Source of the DNA: Brachypterus glaber
Lineage: Eukaryota; Arthropoda; Insecta; Coleoptera; Kateretidae
Direction of reading: 5' to 3'
DNA: 64,000 nucleotides
Assembly (NCBI GenBank): GCA_958510825.1
Contig: OY294047.1
Coordinates: forward strand, 39,819,229 to 39,883,228
The notes beneath the pieces are model-generated. The model was not told the DNA's origin, made no database searches, and saw only the letters and a list, made by a program, of their open reading frames with translations. Position 1 is the stretch's first letter. Each line of letters starts with the position of its first letter. The translations under genes and the position numbers were made by a program. Below, piece by piece: positions 11,473 through 23,744 of the stretch.

Positions 11473-12639
11473 GTATATTTTATTTAAAGGTGGACTAATT
11501 GTCATAATATATTATATTTTAGTTTAATAAAACGTCAATGGGAAAATTTTCTATTTTAGTTGATAATAAAAAGGGATAAAAATGGCAAATAATAAACGAG
11601 GTGGGTATTACGGCCGAAGATCATACGGCGAAAGCGAGGTTTGTAGTAGTGGCAGCACCGATTTCAGTGGCTCTTAAAGCGTAAGCAAGTATTTATACAT
11701 TGAGATATATAACTGGTTGCTTATTACTATTCTCTGAAAATTAATAAATATAATAAAATAATTCTTAAAATTTTTATAACAAAAAATTGTTAAAATACTC
11801 ACGAATTTCTGGTTAGTGTTTTTTTTTTAATGTGTGCGTTGGTTTACATTAACATTGGTTTGGTTTGGTAGTTTTCTGGTTTGGTGTTTTTTGTTTTTTT
11901 TTTAATGGGAGGCATTGGTTTACGTTAATAATGGTTTGGTTTGGTAGTTTGCTGGTTTGGTATTTTTTTTTTTAATGAGAGGCAATTTTCAGATACCATA
12001 TTTCAGATTTAGAAGGCGATATATTTTAAGAATCAAATAGGATTATATTTAGGTTAAATAATTTAGCTTTAGCTAATTAAATAATAAATTCTCGCCTGGT
12101 GTAACAATATGCATAAGAAAATCATTGTTTTAATCAAATATTGAGAACCTCTGGAGAATACAGTAGAGGGGGTAAAACCATTTCTTCGGCCGTATGATCC
12201 AGACTCATAATAAAAACCTTTCGTAAATAAGTATCACTAAATCAAGATGTTTGACACCTTCAAATCAAATATTCTTAGATTTTACTTAGGCTTGGTTTAT
12301 TAAAAAAAAAAAAATTACATATTTGGAAATAGTTATGTATAATTTTAGATTCTAAAATTTGAAAAATTGCGTATAAAATTATTTCATTAAAACGTAACAT
12401 AGCCAGCCAAGTTGCCAACTTAATAACGCCAAAATATTAGCTAGTTTAGAGCATAGTGCAGCGGCTGTTAGTAATTATTGCAGCCCTGTTTTTATCCCCA
12501 ATTTATCTCTACAGCCTCCAACTAGCTTGGATAGAATTTTTTAATTTTTAACCTTCCACTAGTTAATATGTAGTTGGAATCTTTGGATAGGAATAAAATA
12601 GGTATCTCGAATGAGCGAGAATACTTTCTCATAAAAAAA
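11473..12639. other. Low-complexity stretch, no gene seen
   Basis: Apart from the 11,818-11,983 tandem repeat, no structure is supported. Short complementary blocks (ccgaagatcatacggc near 11,612 and cttcggccgtatgatcc near 12,185) may be ends of a decayed element. Confidence 0.4.
11818..11983. repeat. Tandem repeat, about 80-bp unit
   Basis: Two to two-and-a-half copies of a T/G-rich unit that contains 'ggtttggtttggtagttt' and a T run followed by 'aatg.gagg'. It is non-coding. Confidence 0.8.
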
Positions 12640-13100
12640 TATGTTCAGCAATAATTTATTACATTTTGGGGAGGGGAGGGTCATGGAAAAAATGACATAA
12701 ATTTGTTTTGTATAATTTTTATTTTTTAGGTGGTTGTTAAATTTTTCTTCTATTGGGAATACTAAAAAAAAGTTATGTACAGAAACAAGTTATTACCTTT
12801 TAGGAAATGGGGGGGGGTCATGGAAAAAAAATTATAATAACATTTTTTATGAAATTTTATTTTTCCTTTTAGGTGATTTTCAAATGTGTCTTCTATTTTA
12901 TTTATGTGGTTTTTAAAATTGTAAATAGTAAAAAAGTTATGTTTAGAAACAATATTTTACATTTTGGGGGAGAGGAGGGATCACTGGAAAAAAATGATAA
13001 TAAAATTATTTGTGTAGTTTTATTTAACGTTTTATGTGGTTCATAATTTTTTTTCTATTCTAAATAATAAAAAAAATACGACAAAAACAAACATTTAACC
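12640..13100. repeat. Tandem repeat, about 150-bp unit, three copies
   Basis: Each unit has a G-run (ggggagggg type), 'tcatggaaaaaa', a T-rich block ending in 'ttttaggtg', and 'agttatg.agaaacaa'. Copies are diverged by indels. The 60-aa frame at 12,734-12,916 is produced by the repeat and shows no coding character. Confidence 0.75.
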
Positions 13101-13380
13101 CCCCCCCCTTTTACCCCCTTTCCCCAACCGGTTTTGCTCAAATACGAACTTGTTCAAGATAATATAAAAATACATATGCATACTTAATTTTAAGTTGCTA
13201 TCTCAAAGCGTTCTTAAGTTATCGTGGATACAGACAGACCGACAGACCGACAGACAGACAGACAGACAGACCAACATACATCATTTTATTTTGATTTTTC
13301 TCGGCGTTTCAGGAAAAGATGATTTAAGCAAAAAAATAAATTGTTTTTTTTTTATCACAATACTTTCTTTATGAGAAAGT
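13101..13380. repeat. C-run followed by a (CAGA)-rich microsatellite repeat
   Basis: A C-rich stretch at 13,099-13,130 is followed by 'cttaagttatcgtgg' and a gacagacc/cagacaga run (about 13,231-13,272). The same 'gttatcgtg + gacag' arrangement occurs at the window start, so this is a dispersed repeat end with an embedded microsatellite. Confidence 0.6.
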
Positions 13381-14240
13381 AAAAATGTTGTCTATTTTAT
13401 ATACTTTTGTTTGTGATTTTGATATATTGGAATCAAGCCTTTAATATTAAAAAATATTCTAATATCTTAATTGAAGTTAATTAAAGTAAAAAAGTCCAAA
13501 CCACCATTAACATATTTAATTAGTGCAAAGAAACCGAAAATTGATTTTTGGAGATATTAGGTTGAGTAACACGACGACATCTCAAAGTCAACTTTCAACT
13601 GTTTATGTCCTGTTTCAAAGGTTTCTATGAAAATATTTTTTATTCCAATCTAATTGTAAGCTTCCAGATACAGCAGGGGGTTATGTTATGCCTCTGGATG
13701 CATCCAAACTGATGCTAAAAAAGGCGATTTTGCATAACAAATCCATAAATTCCTGCTGCAAATGGGGTTGAATTGCAGATTGGTGATTACTGCTATATTT
13801 TTAATTTTATTGCCAAAACATTAGATGCATCGTAAATGTAAGGATTATTTAATTATATGGTTTTATAGTGTCTTAAACATCAAACAAGTTATAAAGGGTT
13901 ATATACATTTTGATTATTAAATTATGTATATTATTTTTAAAGCCTTCCTCATATATGTTTTTATACACTAAATACACTTAAAAATAAGCTCTATTTGAGG
14001 TTAAGGATTTGGTTTGGATTATTTGCTTGGTTTCGATGTTTTGTTTTGTTTGTTGGGGAAATTATTTAAAAAAAAAGCGTTACACTTCGATTGATCCAAA
14101 AGAAAATAAGAAACCTTTATAAAGAAATACTTATATTACTTTAAATTTGCAATTCATTTGGCATATATCAAAAAGCATCATTCATTTGGTTTGGTTATTG
14201 GATATTTTTGGCATCTTTCTTGGTGGGATATTATGCTATA
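13381..14240. other. AT-rich stretch, no gene seen
   Basis: No coding or structural signal that I can support. Confidence 0.45.
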
Positions 14241-14243
14241 ATT

Positions 14244-14590
14244 GGGAGCGGTTCACCACTCGTACCGCGGTGGTAGCTCTTCGAGAAGACTCTGGTCTTG
14301 TAACCAACAGGCCCGAGGTTCGATCTTCGGTCGGAAAACAAAATTTTCAAAAACAAAAATTCCACCGTAACCAATCGCTTCGGAGGGCACATAAAGCCAT
14401 CGCTCCCCCTGGGTTAGTAGCATCGCTACTAACTACCTAAAACAGGGTTAAAGATGCAATAGGTCCCGAAACTACGGTTCTCTATGTTGCGAACTGGAAA
14501 AAATGTGTCCATAGACAAATGAAATTATACTCATTTCTTAAAAACTATTGGTCCGGAGAAGCTACAATTTGCTATGCAGGTAACTCTTAC
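14244..14590 (+). mobile_element. tRNA-derived SINE
   Basis: The 5' part (14,244-14,336) has a tRNA-like layout with an A box-like 'gtggtagctcttcgag' and a B box-like 'gaggttcgatcttcgg', so an internal RNA polymerase III promoter is likely. The anticodon arm does not fold properly, so it is not a working tRNA; the loop contains a TGT, recalling tRNA-Thr. The body includes a 22-bp hairpin (14,413-14,434, gttagtagc...gctactaac). The open frame that covers the head is incidental. The 3' boundary is uncertain. Confidence 0.65.
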
Positions 14591-14653
14591 TCTAAATAAG
14601 CGAAATATAATTAGATAAATAGTACGGTAGGCCTCCCTGGCAATAATGCCGTA

Positions 14654-15165
14654 CACTGTAAATGAAAATATGTTAATTTCAGCAAATAAAGTAGGTCATA
14701 TGTTACCAGCAAAGAAAGTGGTAAATTTAAATCAGTCCTGTAAATTCACTGTTATCTGTAAAAAAGTGAATTTTTACCTGTGATTTCACAGTAATTTAAG
14801 CAGCGAATTTAATGAGTATTTCAAGCAGTAATTTTCGGGACTGTCTGTAAAAATGCCGGGTTTTTGGACTGCATGCATGAATTTTAATGCAAAATTATTG
14901 TACCGCACTGTAAATGAAAATATGGTAATTTCACAACAAATGAAGTAGGTCATATGTTATCAGCAAAGAAAGTGGTGAATTTAAATCGGTACTGTAAACT
15001 CACTGTTATCTGTAAAAAAGTGAATTTTTATTTTGGTAATTTTACTGCTATATTTTGTAGAATGTAAGCTTTAATTATGGTAATTTTAAACCAATATTGT
15101 AAAAGGGCTGAGTTTTTGGACCACATGCATGAATTTTAATGCAAAAATTATTGTACCGACAGGAA
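14654..15165. repeat. Tandem duplication, about 252-bp unit
   Basis: Two head-to-tail copies start 'cactgtaaatgaaaatatg' at 14,654 and 14,906. They share 'gtaggtcatatgtta', 'agcaaagaaagtgg', 'tgttatctgtaaaaaag' and the end block 'gcatgaattttaatgcaaa'. Both are non-coding. Confidence 0.85.
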
Positions 15166-15800
15166 AAAAACAGAGATTTTACTAAACCGAGTAATATTAA
15201 GGTTAATTTAATAAATATTGTAAATTCACATTCTGACATGGTAAATTTGCTTTAATTATTACAGTTAATACTACTGAAAGATTGACGGACAAATTTAGAG
15301 TGTATGCCAAACAATGCTATAATTTATTTAATTACCTGTTTATTATTAATTTAAAAACAATTAATTAACACTATCTTTAGAACTTCATTTTGCTAAATTA
15401 ATTGGTTATTAATTATAAATATACTTACAGCAATTAAATCGTCTTTAATCTATTTTATTGACATAAAATATTAAAAAAAAATCATTTATTATTGCAATTC
15501 AATTATTTTTTTATTTATTTTTAATTAACATGAATTAACTAAATTTACTTACCACTTTAAAAATTAATGTCGGGTTACCTGTAATAAACAAATAAAATAA
15601 TCATATAGAAATAAAATTAAAAAACAATTTTATAGTTTATAAATATCAAATACTAAATTAGTAACTAGATATATTTAAATATATTTACATAGAAAAAATC
15701 CAGTACTATTTTCAAAAAGAATCAAAACAATGTCAATCTGCAGAGACCCTGAGTAAATTTAAAAAAAATACACTGCCCAGTAAAATCGCCTTCCCATTTT
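15166..15800. other. AT-rich stretch, no gene seen
   Basis: Low-complexity A/T sequence. I see nothing to annotate. Confidence 0.45.
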
Positions 15801-15814
15801 TCACCTCCGCGCGT

Positions 15815-16310
15815 TAAATGGATTTTTTATTATCAGATTCACTTTCAGCAACCTCAAAAACCCCAATATACAAATTTTCACTAAAACTACCCCACACCCT
15901 CCAGGGGGTTGAGTTAGATTTTTTTATTATCAGATTCACTTTTAGCTACCAGAAAAACCCCTTTATACCAATTTTCACGAAAACTACCCCCACCCCTCAG
16001 GGGGTGAAGTTGGTTTTTTTATTATGAGATTTACTTTCAGCAACCTCAAAATCCCCTATTTACCAACTTTTACAAAAACTACACCCACCCCTTAGGGGGT
16101 GGAATTGGAAAAATGTTATTATCAAATTCAGTTTCGTCGTCCCCAAAAACCCCTATATAGCAATTTTGACGGAAATATTGAAAATATTTATAAATATTCA
16201 CCCCCACACCCCCGTGGGGGTGGAGTTCAAAAATTTTTATTATCATATTCGATTTAAGCAATCTCAAAAACCCATATATAGAAATTTTAAAATTTTTTTG
16301 AAAAATTATA
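15815..16310. repeat. Tandem repeat, about 100-bp unit, five copies
   Basis: Each unit has 'ttattatcagattcact', 'caacctcaaaaacccc', 'caattttcac.aaaactac' and a C-run/G-run inverted pair (caccc...agggggtg) that could form a small hairpin. Units begin near 15,823, 15,921, 16,018, 16,115 and 16,232. Related units, inverted, lie at 30,715-30,970. Short frames on both strands are repeat artefacts. Confidence 0.85.
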
Positions 16311-16319
16311 GTATTTACC

Positions 16320-16560
16320 CCATTTGGCCCCCTTACCCCACCCCAATGTTTACCAAAAACAATCCGAGCGAGACCTTTTGGTAACATACCTGTATGCCAA
16401 ATTTGAAGTCTATAGCTTAAAGCGTTCTTAAGTTATTTCCCGGACAGAACAATCGATCGACCGATCGACCGACAATTTTTTTTTGCTTGAAATTGATAAA
16501 CCTAAAACGACACAAAACGCAAAAATATGCAAAAATAAAATTTGAAAATTTTTTGCAAGA
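16320..16560 (+). repeat. Dispersed repeat family B, copy 2
   Basis: It contains 'aatgtttaccaaaaacaatc', 'ttggtaacatacctgtatg', 'cttaaagcgttcttaagtta' and a 'gatcgaccgatcgaccga' run before 'gacacaaaacgc'. The copy at 30,540-30,700 is its reverse complement and 9190-9480 is a more diverged relative. It directly follows the 100-bp tandem units here and directly precedes them at 30.7 kb, so the two blocks form one composite element. Confidence 0.7.
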
Positions 16561-17099
16561 ATACAAGGCTTTCCGAAATTTTGAAAATTTTTAACATTGA
16601 AAAGCAAAACTACATATTTTTATTTATTAATGTCCAATAAGACAAGCTGATGATTTGGTGACCACATCAGACCCTGGTTACTAATTTTCAAATACATATT
16701 TAAAATGAATATTAGAAAAAACTTACATTCTAAAATATGTATACATTTATTTAAATTATTTAACAAAATTATATAACTTAAAAATAAAAACTAAAAAATA
16801 ACTGTTAATGAGAAACCCATAAAAAAGCCATAAAAATATAGACCTGGTAGGTATTTAAAAATATATTTAAATAAAATTAATTATAATATCAAATACAACT
16901 ATTAATGTCACACGGAAATCAGAAAACAGAAGATCATATATTATAATTTTATAGGTAATTAAAATTATACTAAATATTGATAAACATTATTTTAAATTTA
17001 TGCGTTTAATTAATTTATTTATAAATTAATATATTAATTTATGCATACTTTTATTATATTAGCAATAGTTTTGATATACAACACTTAATAGTAATTATA

Positions 17100-18475
17100 T
17101 ACCAAGGTAGCCTTGCTCAAATAAATACTTTGTACTGACGTTTAAAAATTTAGTTTTTAATTTTTTTATAATATTTAGGCAATTATTGATCGTATTAATT
17201 GGTAATAATTATAATTAATTATATTTATTAAATAGAAAGTTATTTAAAGCTACTTTCTTGGGTTTAATTAGTAACAATTGCACAAAGAACTGAAACATCT
17301 AAAGTGACAGAAATCAATTGTTTATAAAATTTACTCCTACTAGGAGAGAAAAAATTATTATTGCTAAAGGTGAAGAAAATTGATTTCACAGTTTGAAAAC
17401 ATGATAAATAATGGTATGTTCTAAAGCTAGTAGTGAAAAAAAAATATTTATTAGTATTTACTCTCTATTACATACTAAGCATTTTTATTTTATTTCTATG
17501 TGATATTTAGAGTTAGGAAACGTTCAAGTATTACGTAACGCTCCTAGGGGGGGGGGGGTGGGGGTCATTTTGGAGTGTTACGCCCTTGTTAATGGTATAG
17601 GAAAATAGCGTTACAGGGGGGGTCCAAAATGATCATAATTTGCGTTACGTAATACTTGAACGTTCCCTTAGGTATGCAGTTGGCTATTATAATTTTCAAT
17701 GTAGCTAACATAAAAATATTACAGACACACAAAAAAATAACATGTGCGGAGCCAAAAAAGCGACCTAAGTATTTAGCATTGTAGTATTGACCTAACATAG
17801 TCGAAATCAGCATTGATTGAAACTTTCTGCTTACCGGTATTTTTTTTATTCGAGATTCAATTTTTAGTTTAGGTCAAATTATTCCAAGTAGGCCACCAAA
17901 AATCGAAAGTAGTTTTTTTTTGTAAAGTTATTTTTTTGATAGCTCTTCTGTTCAAAAAGATTTTCCCTGGTTTTGGTTGAAAAATTTTTTTTTTGCAAAA
18001 GTTATTAACAATAAAAGTTTTATGTTTTATTTATTTTTTTTTTTTATTTTTTTGAACAAATTCAATATTTTTTACATTCGGAAGAAAGATTTCTAGAGTG
18101 TATGTACGTTTAACCGTTCACTAGAAAAGTGTTGACAAAAAAAAATCGATCAAAACCTGGGAAAATCTTTTTAAACCTAAGAGTTAATAAAACTCATTTT
18201 AGACGAAAAACGAAAAAATAATAATTTTTTCTCTTCTAGTAAGAGTAAATTTTATAAACAATTTTTCAGTTCTTTGTGCAATTTTTACTAATTAAACCAA
18301 AGAAAATAGCTTTAAATAACTTTTTATTTATAAAATATAATTAATTATAATTATTATCAATTAATACAATCAATAATTAGCTAAATATTATGAAGATTAA
18401 AAAAAAAACAAAATTGTTAAACTTCAGTTCAAAGTATTTATTTGAGCAAATGTCATTGATCAAGGCTACTTGATT
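17100..18475. mobile_element. Long-TIR non-autonomous element, about 1.4 kb
   Basis: Terminal arms of about 260 bp (about 17,100-17,370 and 18,220-18,475) are diverged reverse complements: 'aaggtagcc...caaataaatacttt' at the left against 'aaagtatttatttg...aaggctac' at the right, and 'cacaaagaactgaaa' against 'ttcagttctttgtg'. The interior has no transposase. It is interrupted by a younger MITE at 17,516-17,667. Confidence 0.75.
17516..17667 (+). mobile_element. PIF/Harbinger-like MITE with TTA duplication
   Basis: About 27-bp inverted termini (GGAAACGTTCAAGTATTACG at the left, complement of GGGAACGTTCAAGTATTACG at the right) are flanked by TTA at 17,513-17,515 and 17,668-17,670. A three-base TWA duplication with a GG-type terminus is characteristic of PIF/Harbinger MITEs. 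The interior contains a G-run and a second inverted 'tttggagtgttacg' type block. The 74-aa minus frame across it is not a gene. Confidence 0.8.
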
Positions 18476-19085
18476 TTTATGGAAATTTAAAGAAATATCA
18501 TTTCTGTTAATAATTTATTTTATTATTTTAATAAAAATAGTTAAATAGTGCCAGTAGTGAAAAAACTAATATATAAACTACGGTAGAGACTCTTAAATTT
18601 ATAAAATATAATATATAATATATATATATATAATATATAATAATAATCTATAAAAAATGTCTTTTCTACCTTCGTATATAATTACTATTATTTTGACATT
18701 GGGTACAATTAGGTATAAAATTATTATTCATAATTTTGCCTTTAACTGTTCTTAACTTTAAAAAGTTTTAAAAGTTTTCTTTATTATAATTATTATTTCC
18801 ACACACAATGTTTTTAATAACAATATTAGAGGACACGTCTCATTTATATTAGGAACGAAAAGCAATTAAAAAAATATGTACTCATATGTAAATCCGGAAG
18901 TGTCCGGAAGTAATAAATTAAAAACTAGAAAATTATGAATAAATTATGATGTCCAGGAATAATGAAAATTATAATGAAGAAAGGTAGTAAATATTATAAA
19001 TTGCTACATTACAATAATTTAAAGTGTACGAGCACGTTCACTTACTTTGAGTTAGTACAATCTAAGAAATAAAAATTATGATTTT
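18476..19085. other. AT-rich stretch, no gene seen
   Basis: It includes a TA/TAA-rich low-complexity run around 18,600-18,650. Nothing else is supported. Confidence 0.5.
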
Positions 19086-19089
19086 TTTT

Positions 19090-19735
19090 ATAATAATTCC
19101 TTTATTCACATATAAAAATTACAGATTTAAATTTGTACAATACATACTATTTCTTACTATTCTAATTGCCTATTACATATTATACTTATATACTAAGGAA
19201 GTTACATTTTATTTTTTGGATTTAATTTAAAAACCAAAAATTTTTTTGGAGAAGTTTTCTATTGCCCCACATTGTATTTTTTTATATATCTCCTCTTACG
19301 ATATCAATAAATTTGTCTAATTTCTCTGGTATCTCTAAATTATAATTGCAAATACTATCCATATTCACACATTTGTATCTTTTTTATTTTGAAATTTTTT
19401 ATTTATTAAATTTATTAGATTTTCTGTTAGATTACACTCATTTTTTTTTACAAATTTGTCTACCCACTCCCATACTACCCTTGCATTTGGATTACATGTT
19501 CTTAGTCTATGTATAATTGTATCTACTTGACCACACTTATTGCAGACATCATTATCTGTTATTTCATGTCTTTTTTGTTTTTCTTTTGTTGTGACTATAT
19601 CATTTATTACTTTGTAGACTCTCCATTTTGTTGTAATGTTTTTATTACTTGCCGCTAACCAAATATTTTTCCAATCATAATTGGGATTTTTGGGTTTTTT
19701 TGGGATGATAAACAACAAAAAATAAATTATATAAT
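19090..19735 (-). pseudogene. 3' end of a LINE (C-terminal zinc motif)
   Basis: The minus-strand frame at 19,718-19,365 encodes about 117 aa typical of the region after the reverse transcriptase in non-LTR elements: a tryptophan-rich start (YDWKNIWLA), a TTKWRVYKVIND stretch, then a C-x2-C-x7-H-x4-C motif (CNKCGQVDTIIHRLRTC) and VVWEWVDKF. Downstream on the same strand are 'gaataaagg' (a possible polyadenylation signal) and an A-run near 19,085-19,092, marking the 3' end. The catalytic RT is missing, so it is 5'-truncated. Clade not assigned. Confidence 0.7.
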
Positions 19736-20087
19736 AAGAAGAAAATAATTAAAGGAACTATTTTTAGGAGTTGCTACAATCCTAACTGAAACCGACTGAA
19801 AATTCAGATTTTTCTGGCATTTTCGGATTTATACAAAAAAAATGTGAAAAAAAATATATATGTGTCAGTATGTCTCCATTTCTTTGTAAACCTTATAGCT
19901 TTAGAAAGAAAATTTTGATTTAAAAAATATTTTACCCAATGATTCATGTTTGTATACAAACTATATTTTGCATCAACTGAAATATAGTTAATGTAGTATA
20001 AGGAGGGCAAAGGGGACAAAACTAATATTTTTGGCAAAATAAGCATTTTAAATTTTCAAAAAAATTATTTTTATTGTAGGACTTTTC

Positions 20088-20200
20088 TGCCCTACTAAGC
20101 TAGAAGGCAGTAACTCTATTTGTTTTCCCGTCAGCTCTGATGTAACACTTTCAAAACGCTGCTTTTGACAAATGAAGTTACTGCTCTCTAAGACCAGTAT
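20088..20200. mobile_element. Diverged MITE copy (same family as 51,986-52,118)
   Basis: It shares 'gccctacta.gctagaa.gcag', 'taactc.atttg', 'ctctgatgtaa' and 'aacgctgct' with the better copy at 52 kb. Its own arms (gcagtaactctatttg and caaatgaagttactgc) still pair. Confidence 0.7.
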
Positions 20201-21645
20201 TAGTTTTCATATAGCGATAAAAAAAAATTAATTTGCTTTAGGTTTTCGGTTAATTCGGAAAGCTAAATATTCTAGTCTTTCTAAATCGCGGCTGCTCCTT
20301 CTTGGGAGATTTTTAGCTTTTTCTATTTTTAACTTTATTTTTGCTATTGCTAGAAAAAAGTCAATTTTATTTAATACTTTGGCACTAGCTTTTAGTACTG
20401 TACCAAAGGAAAAGGGAGTCTACTGTCAATAACAAAAAAAAAATTAAGTAGTCATTCCAAAAAGCCTAAACTCGCACTGTGCTTCATCGAGCAATTATTG
20501 GCCGAAAACTACCCGACGCATCGGCACAATCAGAAAGTTTTGAAAAAAATATGGAATGGTATAGAACTTATTTCTGAATAACCCTGTATATAGTAGTATA
20601 GTAATAAATAACAAAATTATTATAAGTAAACGATTTTAATCCCCTTAATGTAAAATTTAATAAAAAGCAGACAACATATTGATGTTTTATCAAGTAGACC
20701 GTAGCCAGAGAGATTAGACTGTGACCTACAAAACCCTTCTTGTTAAAAAGCGTCCGGGGGATGATTTCCCCCGTGTAGTAGCCAGGGAGGAGTTGGGGGC
20801 TTTTTCTACCTACTTTAATTAAGAACTTTTCAAAGCCAGACTTTCGAAACGGCCAAAACTCTTAACCTTAATACTATTTCAAAAGTTTTTAGAATAGTTA
20901 GATTGTAAAATAAATCCCTTGAACGTGGATAGGTGTTGAGTCGTAGTTTCAAAATGGAGTCTTTTCGGAGTTATAATGAGATTGAATAATTACTTTTGTT
21001 ATTTAAAATGAACACAATGCATATAGCGAGGCAGGAATTATTGAAAATTCACAAGAATTGTGCACTTTGTGACAAGTGTTTGAAATTCGGATAGTCTTAG
21101 GTATGGTCATAAGAATTTAGGAAACCAGCGCAAGCAACTTGTGCGGGACCTCTGCTGGCTTGTTTTCAAAAATTCATTTTTTTTTTTGTTTTTGGTCTGT
21201 AACTCGGCTTTAGCTCGTCGCCCAACAAAAATGAGCGAAATATTTGTTCGTTATTAAATTTTCTACAATTTATATCAATACTTTTTTTGTTTAAGTATAA
21301 ACTATTGGTTTATATAGATTTTGCCTTGTAAATAGTCTAATTTTCATGTAGAAATAAAAAGTAGGGTTATACGGAATAGCCTTTTAAGGATATTTAAAAA
21401 TATTGTAAAACAACAATTTTAGGATAACTGAATTTTTAGAGATAAAAGTATATTTTTAAAAAGAGTGTTTTATAAATAAAGATTCTAAATTTAAAGAAAA
21501 AAAAGTTTCAAAATTCATTTTTAAATATACTACGGGCTAACGATGTTGGATTGGTCTTAAACTTTGAATTTTAAATATCTAGTCATGCCGGAGGTACACC
21601 TGCATTGTATTAAAAACATAAAAAGTTTTTTTTTAATGTCTAGTG
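20201..21645. other. AT-rich stretch, no gene seen
   Basis: It holds an isolated MITE end at 20,567-20,587 (attttctgaataaccctg type, same family as 10,006-10,380). Otherwise nothing is recognised. Confidence 0.45.
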
Positions 21646-21649
21646 CTGT

Positions 21650-22163
21650 ACTGCCCTGCAAAGACAAGTTGTCCTATCTATAAGAATTCTCTTTTTGAGA
21701 TAAGCACACTATTGTATTGCTTTACACTAGCTCCATGTGCCTACTAAAAAGAAATGTCTTATCTGAAATTCAAATCCTAAAAATTAGTCTAAGATGTTTG
21801 ACCTAAGTGGAAAATTTTCAATATTTTCTAAATAAAATTGTCCTAACTAGTCTATACTAGACGAATAAGTCAGGACTACGACTAACTTTACAGATCTTAG
21901 TAATTTGATTCTACTTTTTAGATCATTTTGTCCTAACTTTCTCAAATAGAACTAATGCAGTTAGTATGACAATTTATTTTTCTAACAAAAAAAAAATATT
22001 TTTTTTTTAAAGGATATCACGTATTTTTTATTTAAAATAAAGCAGAACCCAACTTCATATTTATTTAAACCTGTTTTTAAAAAGTGCAAACAAAGACAAT
22101 AAAACTGGCCATATCTCAAAACCACTAATTTGCAGATAGGACAACTTGTCTTAGGAGGGCAGT
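21650..22163. mobile_element. TIR element, about 514 bp
   Basis: Inverted termini of about 30 bp (ACTGCCCTGCAAAGACAAG..., complement of ACTGCCCTCCTAAGACAAG...) run into the shared 'ttgtcctatct'. The interior is non-coding. No secure target-site duplication is visible, so the superfamily is left open. Confidence 0.7.
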
Positions 22164-23513
22164 GTCCAGATGATCCCTAAAAGAAAATAATGACATTTTA
22201 CATAATTTTCTTTTTTTAATTTATATATTTTTTTTTTTTGTATAATTACAAAAAGGATAATTTTTGCCATAAACAGTTTTTTCCACACATACCCTCAAAT
22301 AATGGTATTACTAAACATAATTGCCCTCTCTGCCATGTGTCCAAGCAATAACACTTTAAAAAATTGTGTGTTTTTATTAAAATTGTGTGTTTTTATTAAA
22401 ATTCCTAAATGGCATTTAATTAAATATCCTGCAGGGATACTTTTATGTTTTGTAATTATTATGTTAATATTTTTCAATATTAAATGGAGTACTTTTTCAT
22501 TATTAATAATGTATAGTTCCACAAGAATACTCTTTACTCTACAAATATACCAACATAATACTATTTTTTAATTAAAAACTTCCTTTATTAAGAAGACAGA
22601 AGAAAGGAAAATGCAAACATAAAAAAAAAACATCCTAAAACATTGTAAATAATTATAATGATTGGAAAAAACCTTTTAAATAAAAATTAACCCATTTACA
22701 CTATGGATTTCAAACCTAAAATATATTAGTGGAATAAACCTTAGTTATTGAAAAGTGTAAATTCCAAAGTTCCTATGTGCCAAAATTAAATATTTTGAGT
22801 TATACAGGTAAAAAGGGTCCTAGACTAGGACTCTTAGTATCAGCGCAATTATACTATAAAGGTTATATCGGTTTTATATTTTTGGCACCAAACCCTTTAG
22901 AATTTATACTCTTCAATAAAAGTTTTTTTTTTAATTATGTTTTAACTTTTATTTTATCGACCAAATGAATTAATTGGCATTCATATTTTATTTTTATGAT
23001 TTTTTTAAATGTAGTAACATTTCCGGTTAATATCTACCAATTGGTTGAAAAAATATACCCCACATTGTGAAAAAGGGTAAGGGTAAAAACTAAAAAATTA
23101 GTTATGGTAACCATATTTGGAATTAATTAGTTACGGTGTTTACACACAGATGTTACTTATAAAAGAAGAGACCACAAATCAATAAATATGAAAAAATAAA
23201 AATGGCAAATAAGATTTTTTGCAAATAGATTTCTTTAATGTCAACTTTATTTCCCACGAAAACTGTATAGGTAATTCATATCTTGAACATATAGTAAGAC
23301 ATATTTTTGAATTTATCTTTATATAAAAAAAAAACATAAATACTTTAGCAAGGAGATGCAAAGCCACTAGTACTAGCCAGGTAGAGAATAAATAAAGGAA
23401 ATAAACGTTTGCGCAGGATTCTGCGCTGCGTAATAGCAATAGATAGAAAATTGACATCTAAACGGTAAAAATGGCGGTTCTACGTTGCCAACAATATTTC
23501 AACCGTATAATTT
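22164..23513. other. AT-rich stretch, no gene seen
   Basis: It includes a 19-bp direct duplication (aaattgtgtgtttttatta) near 22,360-22,400. Short frames have no recognisable domain. Confidence 0.45.
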
Positions 23514-23679
23514 TTAATTATATTTCGGTATTTCTTCCTCTAGATCACTGTAGAAAATGCTTTAACTTTGTAGTACCGTTCTTCGGTACTAGAGGGCGCC
23601 ACAATGTAAAAAGGAAACTGTTTTTCAGTCCCCGATCCCTACCTTATCATCGTTTCCAACTTCACTCTTCATAACGTTT
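23514..23679 (+). repeat. DIRS left inverted terminal repeat
   Basis: From GATCACTG (23,543) to ATAACGTTT (23,679) it is an essentially exact reverse complement of 28,153-28,289. Outward of that, 'ggtatttcttcc' is also shared. The terminal TTAATTATATTTCGG is unique to this end and reappears in the internal complementary region. Short frames across the repeat are not genes. Confidence 0.92.
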
Positions 23680-23744
23680 TTTGTGCTAGAGTGGCGTCCA
23701 TTGTTTTTTTTTTTTTAATTAATATTTTAGGTTCTTTTTTAGAA

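Noticed and set aside
13231..13272. CRISPR-like short regular repeats (gacagacc)
   Set aside because: Simple microsatellite without spacers, in a eukaryotic context.
14147..14440. 97-codon frame
   Set aside because: It overlaps the tRNA-derived SINE and its Pol III boxes, with no protein domain.
16650..16690. CTGATGA followed by a GGTGACCACATCAG stem, possible hammerhead
   Set aside because: No GAAA after the stem and no matching stem I.
20830..20860. 'ctttcgaaacggcc', possible GAAAC box of a hammerhead
   Set aside because: No CUGA-N-GA core or stem II upstream.
23471..23674. 67-codon frame, and its near-identical twin on the minus strand at 28,158-28,364
   Set aside because: Both are translations of the DIRS inverted terminal repeat; the identity reflects the repeat, not a duplicated gene.
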